Part shown: positions 16,285 to 24,584 of the stretch, piece by piece
How positions within the stretch are numbered: the stretch's first letter is position 1
Layout: each line of letters begins with the position of its first letter
DNA from: Bradyrhizobium sp. URHD0069
GTDB lineage: Bacteria; Pseudomonadota; Alphaproteobacteria; Rhizobiales; Xanthobacteraceae
Direction: 5' to 3'
Length of the DNA: 64,000 nt
Assembly (NCBI RefSeq): GCF_000701345.1
Contig: NZ_JNIJ01000019.1
Span: forward strand, 1 to 64,000
The notes under the pieces: model-generated
Told to the model about the DNA's origin: nothing
The model's database searches: none
Seen by the model: only the letters and a program-made list of their open reading frames with translations
Made by a program: the position numbers and the translations under genes

Positions 16285-16734
16285 CGTCTGCAACTCCTTC
16301 CGAATTGGCTAGTCGGCTTGCCGCGAGGTCCTAAGTGTAAAAATGTACGCAGTCAGTCTCGCGTCTGCATCATGCTGATTATTAAGGTGGAGAACGCGCA
16401 ACAGATCGTGGGATCAAGACACCGACATTGAGGCTGTGGAGGAGCATTCGTCGGAGTCGCACGAGCCTCGCGGCACGCGCATGGATCCTGAACATGTACT
16501 CCGATTTGGAGATTCCTTCCCAGCGGAAATATCCGCAACATTGAAGGGCCTATGTGGGAATATAAAGTGGGCTTCTGTCACGTAAACGCTGTTGTGAGTG
16601 AAGAAAGCATCCTATTGTGTGAGCTGCACCGTTGAGCCTGTTCGGGGCCATCACCGGGACGACTTTTGGCAAGCCAACTCAGTGAGTTGCGCAACAACAA
16701 ACAACGATGTTTAGTAGGCCGCTGGACGGTTATC
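16285..16734. other. Stretch without a supportable gene
   Basis: No convincing frame on either strand. It must contain the promoter of the pentapeptide-repeat gene, but I could not pick one out with confidence. Confidence 0.45.
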
Positions 16735-17466
16735 ATGTCTGATGCACAGAAGGTCTTACCCGTTCGCCCGGTAAGTTGGGCAAGGTTGCGCACCGAGCAA
16801 CGAGGCTGTTGGCGCAGCGCCCCGCAATGGGCTTACTCCTGGCTTGTATTTTGGAGTCAGCAATGGAGCTTTCTAAAGATTCTCGATGCGGCCGGAAAGT
16901 TTGTGATCATCGTTGCTATAGTTCAGTGGTTTCTTGAATCTGGAAATCGCGCAAAGGAGCGACACTACAGGGCTTGGGAGATTGTAAATTCAGCTAGGGG
17001 TGCAGCGGGCGACGGTGGGCGAAAAGATGCACTGCAGGATCTAAACGCTGATGGTGTTTCTTTGGCGAATGCTCCGCTTTCTAACGCTTATCTGATAGGA
17101 ATAAAATTGCAGCGGGCAATACTAATTGGCGCGTCACTCTCCGAAACAAACTTGCTCGAAGCGAGCCTCGCAAATGCAAATCTATTTCTCGCTGACCTGA
17201 CGAACGCAAATTTAGCCCGTGCTCAACTGCAGGGAGCAGATTTGGGTTCCGCTAAATTGATCAATGCTAACTTGATTGGTGCCAATCTCAATGAGGCCAA
17301 ACTGGCTTCGGCAAATTTGACCGGCGCGAATTTGCTTGGAGCGAGCCTTTTCAAGGCCGACTTAACTGGAACAACGGTTGATCAGGCGACTTTTTGTCGA
17401 ACACTCATGCCGAACGGAACCACCAACAACACGAGCTGTGCGCCTCAAGGGCAAAAGCCTGAATAG
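16735..17466 (+). CDS. Membrane-anchored pentapeptide-repeat protein
   Basis: 243 residues from ATG at 16735; the frame is open further up to 16666. Residues around 45-75 (FLKILDAAGKFVIIVAIVQW) form one membrane segment, followed by a charged juxtamembrane part (NRAKERHYRAWEIVNSARG). The C-terminal half is a run of pentapeptide repeats of the A(D/N)LXX type, for example LANANLFLADLTNANLARAQ, about 24 repeats that should fold as a right-handed quadrilateral beta-helix. The end (TLMPNGTTNNTSC) is typical of such anchored proteins. The biochemical role of this architecture is generally unknown. The next gene encodes a small secreted protein and may be co-transcribed (16-base gap). Confidence 0.85.
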   Translation: MSDAQKVLPVRPVSWARLRTEQRGCWRSAPQWAYSWLVFWSQQWSFLKILDAAGKFVIIVAIVQWFLESGNRAKERHYRAWEIVNSARGAAGDGGRKDALQDLNADGVSLANAPLSNAYLIGIKLQRAILIGASLSETNLLEASLANANLFLADLTNANLARAQLQGADLGSAKLINANLIGANLNEAKLASANLTGANLLGASLFKADLTGTTVDQATFCRTLMPNGTTNNTSCAPQGQKPE

Positions 17467-17482
17467 GCCGGAATGGTGAACT

Positions 17483-17803
17483 ATGTTAATCGCAAGTGCT
17501 GACCGATCTAAAGGCAAACTAAAGTTCATCGTACATACGTTAATTTTGTGCCTTGTTCAGCTGGTTTTTGCACCCGCGCATGCGGAGGAGGTGTATACTG
17601 TTTGCATTGGGGACCGCAATTATTGCGAGGGTGGCGGCCCTTGGTTTTCGTGCGGTACATCTGTTGAACAGGCCGCACAGGCTGTTTGCACAACCTCCAC
17701 TACAAGTGCGCAAAAAGTAAGTCAGTTCACGTTTACAAAACTTTCTGAAAAACCCGGTGGCCGTTGCGGACATTCAATGTTTCGAGTCGCGTGCAAAAAA
17801 TGA
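17483..17803 (+). CDS. Small secreted cysteine-rich protein
   Basis: 106 residues. A hydrophobic segment (FIVHTLILCLVQLVFAPAHA) followed by AEE looks like a signal peptide, giving a mature protein of about 72 residues with six cysteines (VCIGDRNYCEGG, WFSCG, AVCTT, RCGHS, VACKK), suggesting three disulfides in the periplasm or outside. No known fold is recognised. It sits 16 bases after the pentapeptide-repeat gene, on the same strand. Its function is unknown. Confidence 0.6.
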   Translation: MLIASADRSKGKLKFIVHTLILCLVQLVFAPAHAEEVYTVCIGDRNYCEGGGPWFSCGTSVEQAAQAVCTTSTTSAQKVSQFTFTKLSEKPGGRCGHSMFRVACKK

Positions 17804-18165
17804 AACCACAAACTTTGGCCGGAGCGCCCATGGCCTGAACCACTTTGTTAGCTCAAAAACATTCATCGATAATCTCCTTAGACTGTCACTCTCTCAAAGC
17901 TGAAATAGTATCTCGGGCAAAGTCCCAATCAGATGGTTCTTTGTTGGGACCTGATGAGCCGTCTATGATAGCAGAGACGCTTGAAGTCTTAAGTGAAATC
18001 GCGGCGATGCCGACGCCTCAGTCGCGAATAGCTGCCGATGTGTAGCTGACCAATCGTCCCCCAAACGGTGTACGGCCAGCATTGACGGGCGGATTTCGAA
18101 CTCACGCGGTTCGAGGCAATTTTTCGCGGCCCTCATCTTGTAAGAGCTTGTTGCCTATCACCGCA
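17804..18165. other. Stretch without a supportable gene
   Basis: 362 bases between two genes that converge here. The only open frames are short, without a binding site or protein-like composition. No clear terminator hairpin was found. Confidence 0.45.
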
Positions 18166-20109
18166 TCAGGAGCCTCGCACAAAGACGATCAATCCGTTGG
18201 CAGGTATGACAATTTCCGCCGAAGTCGGCATACCGTGCATCGGCGGCCCATCAGCGAATACGCCGGCGCCGTTGCCGGCGACGATCGGGTTGACCCAATT
18301 ATCGTAAACGTCGCTGTTGAAGACTTCGCGCCAGGTGCCGCCGTTCGGAAATCCGACCCGGTATCCGTACTGGGTGTTCTCGGCGAGGCTCATGACCACG
18401 ACTACATCCTCGCCGCTGCCGTCCATCCAGCGGTGGAAAGCGAGGACACGAGTGGGATTGTGACAATGGAAGACGTTGATGCGGCCCCGCTGCAGTGCAA
18501 TCAAACGGCGACGGAGCGCGATAAGCTCGCGCGTGAAGCGAAGGTGATCGCTCATCGCCCGGTCGCTGCCGAGTCCTTCCCACCATATCCGATGATCGGG
18601 ATCGTTGGGCGAGTCGTTCCAAAACTTATCCTCCAAGAACTCCTGTCCCATGAACAACATCGGCACGCCGGGACCAGTGAGAAGGATTCCGTTAGCCACG
18701 CGCGCGCGACTGCGCGCGTACCACGAGCGTGGATTCGACGGATCGGAGATCCTGGCGATACGCGGCTTCTGATCCCTTGGATCATGGAATGTTAGTAGGA
18801 CATCGTGGTTCTCGAGCATCTGGACGGCGCGCCAAGCTCTATCAAAGCCGGCAGGAGGCGCCAGCGCGGCCTGTATGCGTTCGAGGTTGATCGGTGCGCA
18901 CATGCCGTGTGCTGCCTGCTCGATCACGCTGCGCACGCTGTCACGCATATTGTCGTGCCAAACCATGTCGAAGCCTGCTCCGCCCGCGCCGCTCGGCCGG
19001 ACAGCGGAGTCGGGACCGGGATTCCAGAACTCGGCGATCTGAATGGCCGATGGTTTTGCTGTCCGCACTGTATTGGTCAAGTCCTGGCAGAAGTGCCAGC
19101 CGCCGAACCGGTCGATCACGCTCACTTCGTCGTAGCGGAAGCCATCGACGTGGAACTCGGTCATCAGCGCCACGGCGTTGTCGATCAGGAATTGGCGGAC
19201 ACTTGCGTTCCAATAGGCAAAGACGAGCCCACCGGCCCACCCCTTGTCGGTGAAATAGAGACTGTCGTTGTTGTTGCCGGGCGAAACGCGATCGAAGAAA
19301 TACAGGCTCTCATCGCCGAAATCGCCGCCGGCATGGTTGTAGACGACGTCGAAGATCACCGCGATCCCGTAGACGTGAAGCACATCGACTAGGAGCCGTA
19401 GCTGGTCGTCGGCGCCGCGAATGTCGGTGACCGAGACTGAGCTTTGGCCGCGGGCGGCAAGCAGAACGTTAGCGCGTTCGACATAGCGCTGCAGCTCCAT
19501 TGCGGGAGCGGCGTAGTCGAACTCCGGCGAGAAATAGTCGACGCCATTATAGCCTAGGCTAAAGGCGGTCGGGAACTCGGCGATCGGTAGCGGCTGTACC
19601 GCGGTCACGCCGAGATCGGCGAGATATTCGACGCGATCGAGGACATCAAGAGACTTGGCGACCCTACCATTGCGCCGATCACCGCCATGAGCATCGGCGG
19701 CGTAGAAGGTGCCGATGTGGAGCTGATAGATGATCAGCTCTTCGTACGCCGGCGGGTGGAAGCCCGCATCGTGCCACGGGTAGGCTGACGCAGCGGAGAC
19801 GACGCAATTCCATGTCGGAGGAGCAATTTGGCGCGCGTAAGGGTCACGCTTGTATCCGCGCGAGCCAGACCCCATCACATAGAACTTGTACTCCACACCC
19901 TCACCGACGCCCGGCACGAACCCGGCCCAGTATCCGTGGCCGTCGCGCTCGAGCCGGCAGGTCTCGTCGTCTTTCGTCCAGTTGTTGAACGATCCCGAGA
20001 CGTAGATCGCTGTCGCGCGCGGAGCCCAGGCGCGAAACGTGCAGCCGCCGGCGACGAGATTCGCGCCCATTGGCGTGTGCGGGGCGACTCTAGTCTGGTC
20101 TGCGGGCAT
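18166..20109 (-). CDS. GH13 alpha-glucan-active enzyme (branching-enzyme-like) with CBM48
   Basis: 647 residues, cytoplasmic. Residues about 15-95 form a CBM48/isoamylase-N domain (TFRAWAPRATAIYVSGSFNN, EYKFYVMGSGSRGYKRDPYA). The GH13 barrel follows with all four classical regions: DVVYNH (254-259), GFRYD with the nucleophile at D327, the acid/base E360 in IQIAEFW, and NHD at 434-436. The C-terminal domain ends in PANGLIVFVRGS. It resembles GlgB-type branching enzymes and maltooligosyltrehalose hydrolases but is close to neither in length or motif detail; the acid/base motif AEFW replaces the usual AEES/AEDS. It is the last gene of a five-gene operon with an oxidoreductase and two cupin proteins, so a glycogen-metabolism role is not assured. 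Confidence 0.85.
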   Translation of the reverse strand: MPADQTRVAPHTPMGANLVAGGCTFRAWAPRATAIYVSGSFNNWTKDDETCRLERDGHGYWAGFVPGVGEGVEYKFYVMGSGSRGYKRDPYARQIAPPTWNCVVSAASAYPWHDAGFHPPAYEELIIYQLHIGTFYAADAHGGDRRNGRVAKSLDVLDRVEYLADLGVTAVQPLPIAEFPTAFSLGYNGVDYFSPEFDYAAPAMELQRYVERANVLLAARGQSSVSVTDIRGADDQLRLLVDVLHVYGIAVIFDVVYNHAGGDFGDESLYFFDRVSPGNNNDSLYFTDKGWAGGLVFAYWNASVRQFLIDNAVALMTEFHVDGFRYDEVSVIDRFGGWHFCQDLTNTVRTAKPSAIQIAEFWNPGPDSAVRPSGAGGAGFDMVWHDNMRDSVRSVIEQAAHGMCAPINLERIQAALAPPAGFDRAWRAVQMLENHDVLLTFHDPRDQKPRIARISDPSNPRSWYARSRARVANGILLTGPGVPMLFMGQEFLEDKFWNDSPNDPDHRIWWEGLGSDRAMSDHLRFTRELIALRRRLIALQRGRINVFHCHNPTRVLAFHRWMDGSGEDVVVVMSLAENTQYGYRVGFPNGGTWREVFNSDVYDNWVNPIVAGNGAGVFADGPPMHGMPTSAEIVIPANGLIVFVRGS

Positions 20110-20120
20110 CTCGTCTCGTC

Positions 20121-21422
20121 CTAGTCGTAGCCACCGAACATGAGCAGATGGATGTCGCTGTCGGTCGCGTTCATCATGCCGTGGAGGCCGCCGGGCTTCA
20201 GCAGCGCGAAATGGCCCGGCCGTAGCGTTCGCAGCTCGAAGCAGCGCTCGCGGTCGGGGAACCTGTACCAGTCGCCCGTTACCATCACGGCCTGTCCCTC
20301 GAGAAGAAAGAAGATCTCCTGGTTGTCGCGATGGCGGTGGATGCCGATGCCGCAGTTGTTCTTGAGGATGTGTAGGTCGGCATAATCGATCGCGAAGAAT
20401 CCTTCCCTGCGCTCGCCGTCCGCCTTACCGCCCATAGCGTCGAACTGCCAGGGTTCGACGGTGCGTCCGAGTTCGCCGCTCCCGGCAAAGCCGAAATAAT
20501 TAGATAGAAGATTGCGATAGTGGAGGAAGCCCAGCCCGCCGTGCGGGTTGGCGCTGATCCCGGCCTTCAGGTAGGCGTCCCAGCCCCGCAGCATCATATT
20601 GAATTCATAATGGTAGTTGGCGCCTTCATTTGAATCCCAGCTCTGCCCGGTCTCGTCCGCCCAGGCGACCTCAATGCGGGTGGGCAGCAGCGGATGCATG
20701 GTGCAGTCCGACGACACGATTCGGACGTCAACGTCGTCCTTGCCCTCGCGATCGAAGTCGCTGCGCAATCCGCGGATCATATCGGGGCGGGTGATAAGTT
20801 CGCCGCGGTCGAGCGAGGCAAGACCGCGCTCGTCGCCACCGCTCGAAAAGATCGCCCGCAAGTCGCTGCCGTGATCCCCCCATAACTCGATCTCGTAGCG
20901 GTCTGTCGCCTCGTTGTAGGGCACCGTGATCAGACCACCGGCTTCCCGGCCATTAACCTTGAGGAACAGACGAATGCTCTGCCCAGGTAAGCGTCCCAGC
21001 GCTTCCGCGAGCTTGGAATCGGGCCCGGCCCGATAGGAGAGCTTAAGGAACGGGACGATCCGTTCCGGCATAGGATCGAATGCTTCTACGTCCTTCCAGG
21101 CCCGTGGCGTGACCCAGCCGCGCAGCAGATAGGTGTCGGTCACAAGGAAGTCCCGCACGTTCTGCTTTTGGAAGTCGGTCTTGTTGTCTTGGCGGGTCGG
21201 GTCGAGGATATCGGCGTCGGCGCCCTGCGGACCGGCGAAATCGAGATGGCTGAACGGCACCAGCGCCTGCAGTTCGTCTGTTAGATAGAAGTGCCGCTCA
21301 GCGGCCAGGCGGTGAGTCTCGACCATCCCGAGAAGCTTCGTCAGTGGATTGCGGCTGTTGTAGTCCGGCGTTTGGCCGGGCGTCACCCGCAGAACCGTGT
21401 CGGACATCATAAGGGAGGACAT
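20121..21422 (-). CDS. Cupin-ended protein of unknown type (433 aa)
   Basis: 433 residues from ATG at 21422; ATGs at 21410 and 21407 are also possible, and the frame is open far upstream inside the previous gene, which is not plausible as coding. The C-terminal 110 residues form a cupin with both motifs: IHRHRDNQEIFFLLEG (His, His, Glu metal ligands) and KPGGLHGMMN (third His). The first 300 residues are an unrecognised region rich in beta structure, for example PGQSIRLFLKVNGREAGG. No signal peptide. It lies 13 bases after another cupin-ended protein of similar length and 11 before the GH13 gene. Cupins can be oxygenases, isomerases or binding proteins; metal-ligand conservation favours an enzyme. 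Confidence 0.75.
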   Translation of the reverse strand: MSSLMMSDTVLRVTPGQTPDYNSRNPLTKLLGMVETHRLAAERHFYLTDELQALVPFSHLDFAGPQGADADILDPTRQDNKTDFQKQNVRDFLVTDTYLLRGWVTPRAWKDVEAFDPMPERIVPFLKLSYRAGPDSKLAEALGRLPGQSIRLFLKVNGREAGGLITVPYNEATDRYEIELWGDHGSDLRAIFSSGGDERGLASLDRGELITRPDMIRGLRSDFDREGKDDVDVRIVSSDCTMHPLLPTRIEVAWADETGQSWDSNEGANYHYEFNMMLRGWDAYLKAGISANPHGGLGFLHYRNLLSNYFGFAGSGELGRTVEPWQFDAMGGKADGERREGFFAIDYADLHILKNNCGIGIHRHRDNQEIFFLLEGQAVMVTGDWYRFPDRERCFELRTLRPGHFALLKPGGLHGMMNATDSDIHLLMFGGYD

Positions 21423-21435
21423 GCGAGACCTGCGC

Positions 21436-22695
21436 TTAGGAGGAGTGATAGCCGAAGGCGACAAACTTGAGCGATCTCGCGTTGCCCTTGGGATTGCGGA
21501 CGCCGTGGATCCCGCCGCTCTTAGTGAACAGCGTGATTCCGGGGCGGACCGGGATTTCCCGGCAGGGCTTAAGTCCAAGACCATAGATATCGGGCGTCGG
21601 GTCCACCAAGGGGAACGTGGCATCGACAGACGGGTCGTCGCCGTCGCCCAGATAGGCGATGCCCTCGCCCTCAATGAAGTAATAGAGCTCCTCGGACCCG
21701 ACATGCTGATGCGTGCCTTCGACTGCTCCCGGCGGCAGCTCGACCTCGTGAAAATACACGATGGTCCCGCCGAGCTCGCGCTGAATGATCCAGCGCATGC
21801 CCATGACGTTCTTGATGCCGTCCATTATACCGGGCGTCGGCGCGTCGCCTCTGAAATAGTCGGCGCTGCTGGGCTCCATCATGGCGTTCTGGTAGAGGAC
21901 GGGCGTAACAGCCTTGGCATCCTTGATCCAGCCGCGCTGGAACGAAATCGCGTAATTTCGGTCCTCGACCGTGTTCTCGCCCGAGTTAGGTGCGGGCTTG
22001 TTGGGCTCCTGGTGCGACTGGGCAAAATCGTTGTCCCAGCCCGGATTGCCGGTGCGATAGTTGAATGGCCGATCGAGATCGGCCTCTCGGAACGAGACCT
22101 GCACCCGGTTGACGCTGCGGATATCCCTGAGTACGGCCTTGAAACTCGGAATTGCCGTGATTGGCTTGTGCAGGCCCATCTGGTCGAGCACCTTGAAGGA
22201 GTGAGACACGGTCTGCGGCGGCTCGAGCGTCTCCCAGATCTCGACCTGATAGGCGTCGACATAACGATCAAAGAACATCTTGACGTAGCGCCTGATGCCT
22301 TTGTTAAAGCGGGCATCGGCATGGTTGATCTCGACCCAGGCGAGCACCTCGTCGCCTAGCAGGCGGCCGCGCTCACGCGTCTGCTCGGCGAGGCGGCCAC
22401 CGCGATATTCGAGGCGCAGCGCGTTGCATAGAAATTTGCCGTCCAGATATACCTCGCACTTGAGCGCAATGAAGTCGGCCCGCCCACGCACTTCCAGCAC
22501 ATTGTATCGGTAGCGCGGGCTGCGCGTCGCGTTAAGGTATTGCGCATGATAGATGCGATCGGGGTAGAAAACGATCTTGAAGACCTCATTCCACGGCGCC
22601 GGGACGTTGGCGTTGAAGGCCGGCGCGGCGTCAGCGGTCCGTACCGCGGCCGGGATGACAGCGTCGTCGGCGATCAGGTTGAGCCGTGGATCCAT
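21436..22695 (-). CDS. Cupin-ended protein of unknown type (419 aa)
   Basis: 419 residues starting at ATG four bases after the GMC gene. The C-terminal cupin has motif 1 GTHQHVGSEELYYFIEGEG (His, His, Glu) and motif 2 SGGIHGVRN (His). The N-terminal 270 residues do not match a domain I know; segments such as PWNEVFKIVFYPDRIYHAQY suggest a beta-rich fold, and an inserted stretch (NPGWDNDFAQSHQEPNKPAP) is unusual. No secretion signal. It shares overall architecture (long unknown N-terminal part plus C-terminal cupin) with the next gene, but the two are not obviously close paralogues. Tight spacing implies co-expression with the flavin oxidoreductase. Confidence 0.75.
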   Translation of the reverse strand: MDPRLNLIADDAVIPAAVRTADAAPAFNANVPAPWNEVFKIVFYPDRIYHAQYLNATRSPRYRYNVLEVRGRADFIALKCEVYLDGKFLCNALRLEYRGGRLAEQTRERGRLLGDEVLAWVEINHADARFNKGIRRYVKMFFDRYVDAYQVEIWETLEPPQTVSHSFKVLDQMGLHKPITAIPSFKAVLRDIRSVNRVQVSFREADLDRPFNYRTGNPGWDNDFAQSHQEPNKPAPNSGENTVEDRNYAISFQRGWIKDAKAVTPVLYQNAMMEPSSADYFRGDAPTPGIMDGIKNVMGMRWIIQRELGGTIVYFHEVELPPGAVEGTHQHVGSEELYYFIEGEGIAYLGDGDDPSVDATFPLVDPTPDIYGLGLKPCREIPVRPGITLFTKSGGIHGVRNPKGNARSLKFVAFGYHSS

Positions 22696-22699
22696 GGCG

Positions 22700-24550
22700 C
22701 TAGATCCTGCTTAGGAGGTGGTCGGCGACCCGGAACGAGTTCGCCTGGATGGTGAGCGTCGGATTGGCGCCGCCGGAAGTCGGCATGAAGGCGCCATCGG
22801 TGACGTAGAGATTGTCGAAATCCCACGCCCGGCACTGTGGATCGAGGACGGAGTCGTTCGGGTCGTTGCCGAAGCGCGCCCCGCCTAGGATGTGGTTGGC
22901 CATGCGGGCAAGAGCGTTCTCCGCCATGTAGATCGAGCCCTGTCCCTGGATCGGATAGTCGTGATTGACCGGATCGCCGCCGTAGCGCAGCACATTGCCG
23001 CATTGTTGCGCCATCACGTCCATAAGGTAGCGGTCGTGCGCATGCCAATCCTTGATCACATAGGCAACCGGCCGCCCCCATTTATCCTTCACGCGGGGGT
23101 GCAACTCGATGCGGTTGTCGAACTGGGGCACCTGGTTTGCCATGAAGCTGATCGACAGCCCGCGGCCGAACTCATTGTCGAGGAAATCAATAAATTTGTC
23201 ACCGCGCATTTCGGTCGCGCTCATGAAGCCGTTCCATAGCGTGTCGAGGTCCTGGCTCCCGTAGGTGCGGAACAGCGACAGCGGCAGCGCCTGATCGGAC
23301 GTGTTGTTGTAGATGGCCGCGCCGGCCCACAGACCATTGGCCTCCAGGAAGTCGTCGGTGGCGCAGCAGTCGGTCGCCCAGTCTGCGTCCAGGGCCTTCG
23401 ACTTGTCGAAGGGCTTCGGCATCAAGGCCCGCGCGCCGCCGAAGCAATGGGTGAGGAAGTAGCGACCGAGCAGCGGATTCCTATTGATGCGCCGGTCGAA
23501 ATTCTCGTCCGCCGCCGCCGACAGCTTGAGCAGGCGCACGCTTTCGATCGCCGAGCAGGCGACGACGACGATCCTGGCGTTGATAAAGCGCTCGGCGCCG
23601 CCCGGATCGAGGAGCCGAACCCCGGTCACCTTGGCGCCGTCGCTGACCAGATGGGTGACGACGCAGTTCGGCCAGATGGAAAAGTTCGGCTTCTCCATGA
23701 CGGGGCTCAGCAGCGCCACCCAAGTGCTCGACTTCAAACCGAGCGGATCCCCGTAGCGGTTCACGTAGCTGGTCTTCGCAGACTCCGGATCGGGGTTTCC
23801 GCTCGCATCGCGCGGGATCTTGCGACCGCTTGAGAGATGATCCTCGGTAATGACGGCCAGCGGGGCCCGATAGGGCTCGATGTTGGTGCCGAGCCGCTTG
23901 CCGAGTTCGACCATTCCGTCGTGCGCGAAGGCGCTAATCGGGTTGGGTTTCAGGGGCTTCTGATACTTCACCGCGCTGAAGGGCTTCTGCTGATTGTCGC
24001 GCGTTCCGTTGATACCGATCATTTCCTCGGCCATGACATAGTACGGTTCGAGGGTGGCGTAGTCGATCGGCCAGTCCCGCGCCTCACCCCGCACGTCCCC
24101 ATTGGGGTCGTTATTGATGGGGCTACGGCGGTCGTCGTTGAAGGTTTTCAGCATTAGGTCGGTCGGCGTGAAGCGCAGCGACACGCTGCCGTAGAGTTGG
24201 GTGCCGCCGCCGACCACCTGGGCGGTGTAACCCTCCATCGTACCGTAGTCCTGTCCCTTCGCCCCCTTATATACATGCGGCTCATCATTAATGTCCGGCT
24301 CGACATGGCTGCTGTAGTAGGACACGCCGGTGTTGGCGAGACCGGGAACGCGCAGAATCTTCTCGGCGCTCGATGCATAGATCTCGTCGCGCCGGAAGTC
24401 GCTGCGCTCCCCGGGGACTTGGTAGTGCGGGCGCAGCAGCGGTCCCTTTTCGATGACGAGGACGCTTTTACCCTCCTGAGCGAGACGATGCGCAATGGGG
24501 GCGCCGCCCGCCCCGCTGCCGACCACGATCACATCAAAGGAGTCCTGCAT
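22700..24550 (-). CDS. GMC-family FAD-dependent oxidoreductase
   Basis: 616 residues. The dinucleotide-binding motif is at residues 10-16 (VGSGAGG), followed by an acidic E ending the second strand (VLVIEKG). The middle has GMC features (AQVVGGGTQLYGSVSLRF). The C-terminal part carries MANHILGGARFG, VTDGAFMPTSGGANPT and QANSFRVADHL, containing the catalytic His and Asn of GMC enzymes. Members oxidise alcohols or sugars, often with a small Gluconate_2-dh3 partner; the gene just upstream encodes such a domain. There is no TAT or Sec signal in either protein, so the enzyme is probably cytoplasmic, unlike periplasmic sugar dehydrogenases. Substrate unknown; the carbohydrate-binding partner suggests a sugar or glucan end. 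Confidence 0.9.
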   Translation of the reverse strand: MQDSFDVIVVGSGAGGAPIAHRLAQEGKSVLVIEKGPLLRPHYQVPGERSDFRRDEIYASSAEKILRVPGLANTGVSYYSSHVEPDINDEPHVYKGAKGQDYGTMEGYTAQVVGGGTQLYGSVSLRFTPTDLMLKTFNDDRRSPINNDPNGDVRGEARDWPIDYATLEPYYVMAEEMIGINGTRDNQQKPFSAVKYQKPLKPNPISAFAHDGMVELGKRLGTNIEPYRAPLAVITEDHLSSGRKIPRDASGNPDPESAKTSYVNRYGDPLGLKSSTWVALLSPVMEKPNFSIWPNCVVTHLVSDGAKVTGVRLLDPGGAERFINARIVVVACSAIESVRLLKLSAAADENFDRRINRNPLLGRYFLTHCFGGARALMPKPFDKSKALDADWATDCCATDDFLEANGLWAGAAIYNNTSDQALPLSLFRTYGSQDLDTLWNGFMSATEMRGDKFIDFLDNEFGRGLSISFMANQVPQFDNRIELHPRVKDKWGRPVAYVIKDWHAHDRYLMDVMAQQCGNVLRYGGDPVNHDYPIQGQGSIYMAENALARMANHILGGARFGNDPNDSVLDPQCRAWDFDNLYVTDGAFMPTSGGANPTLTIQANSFRVADHLLSRI

Positions 24551-24584
24551 CTTTGATCCTCATCACCGGCACCCGCAAGAGCCA

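Noticed and set aside
18082..18795. Plus-strand frame of 237 aa at the end of the GH13 gene
   Set aside because: Antisense to a gene with all four GH13 motifs; no binding site.
18166..20109. Naming the GH13 protein glgB
   Set aside because: The acid/base motif and length differ, and the gene is not with other glycogen genes; only the family is safe.
21423..21704. Upstream extension of the 433-aa cupin protein
   Set aside because: It would overlap the 419-aa protein by about 270 bases, and its composition (serine/arginine-rich) is that of a shadow.
21397..22359. Long plus-strand frame (320 aa) opposite the cupin gene
   Set aside because: Shadow frame; the cupin motifs on the minus strand are unambiguous.
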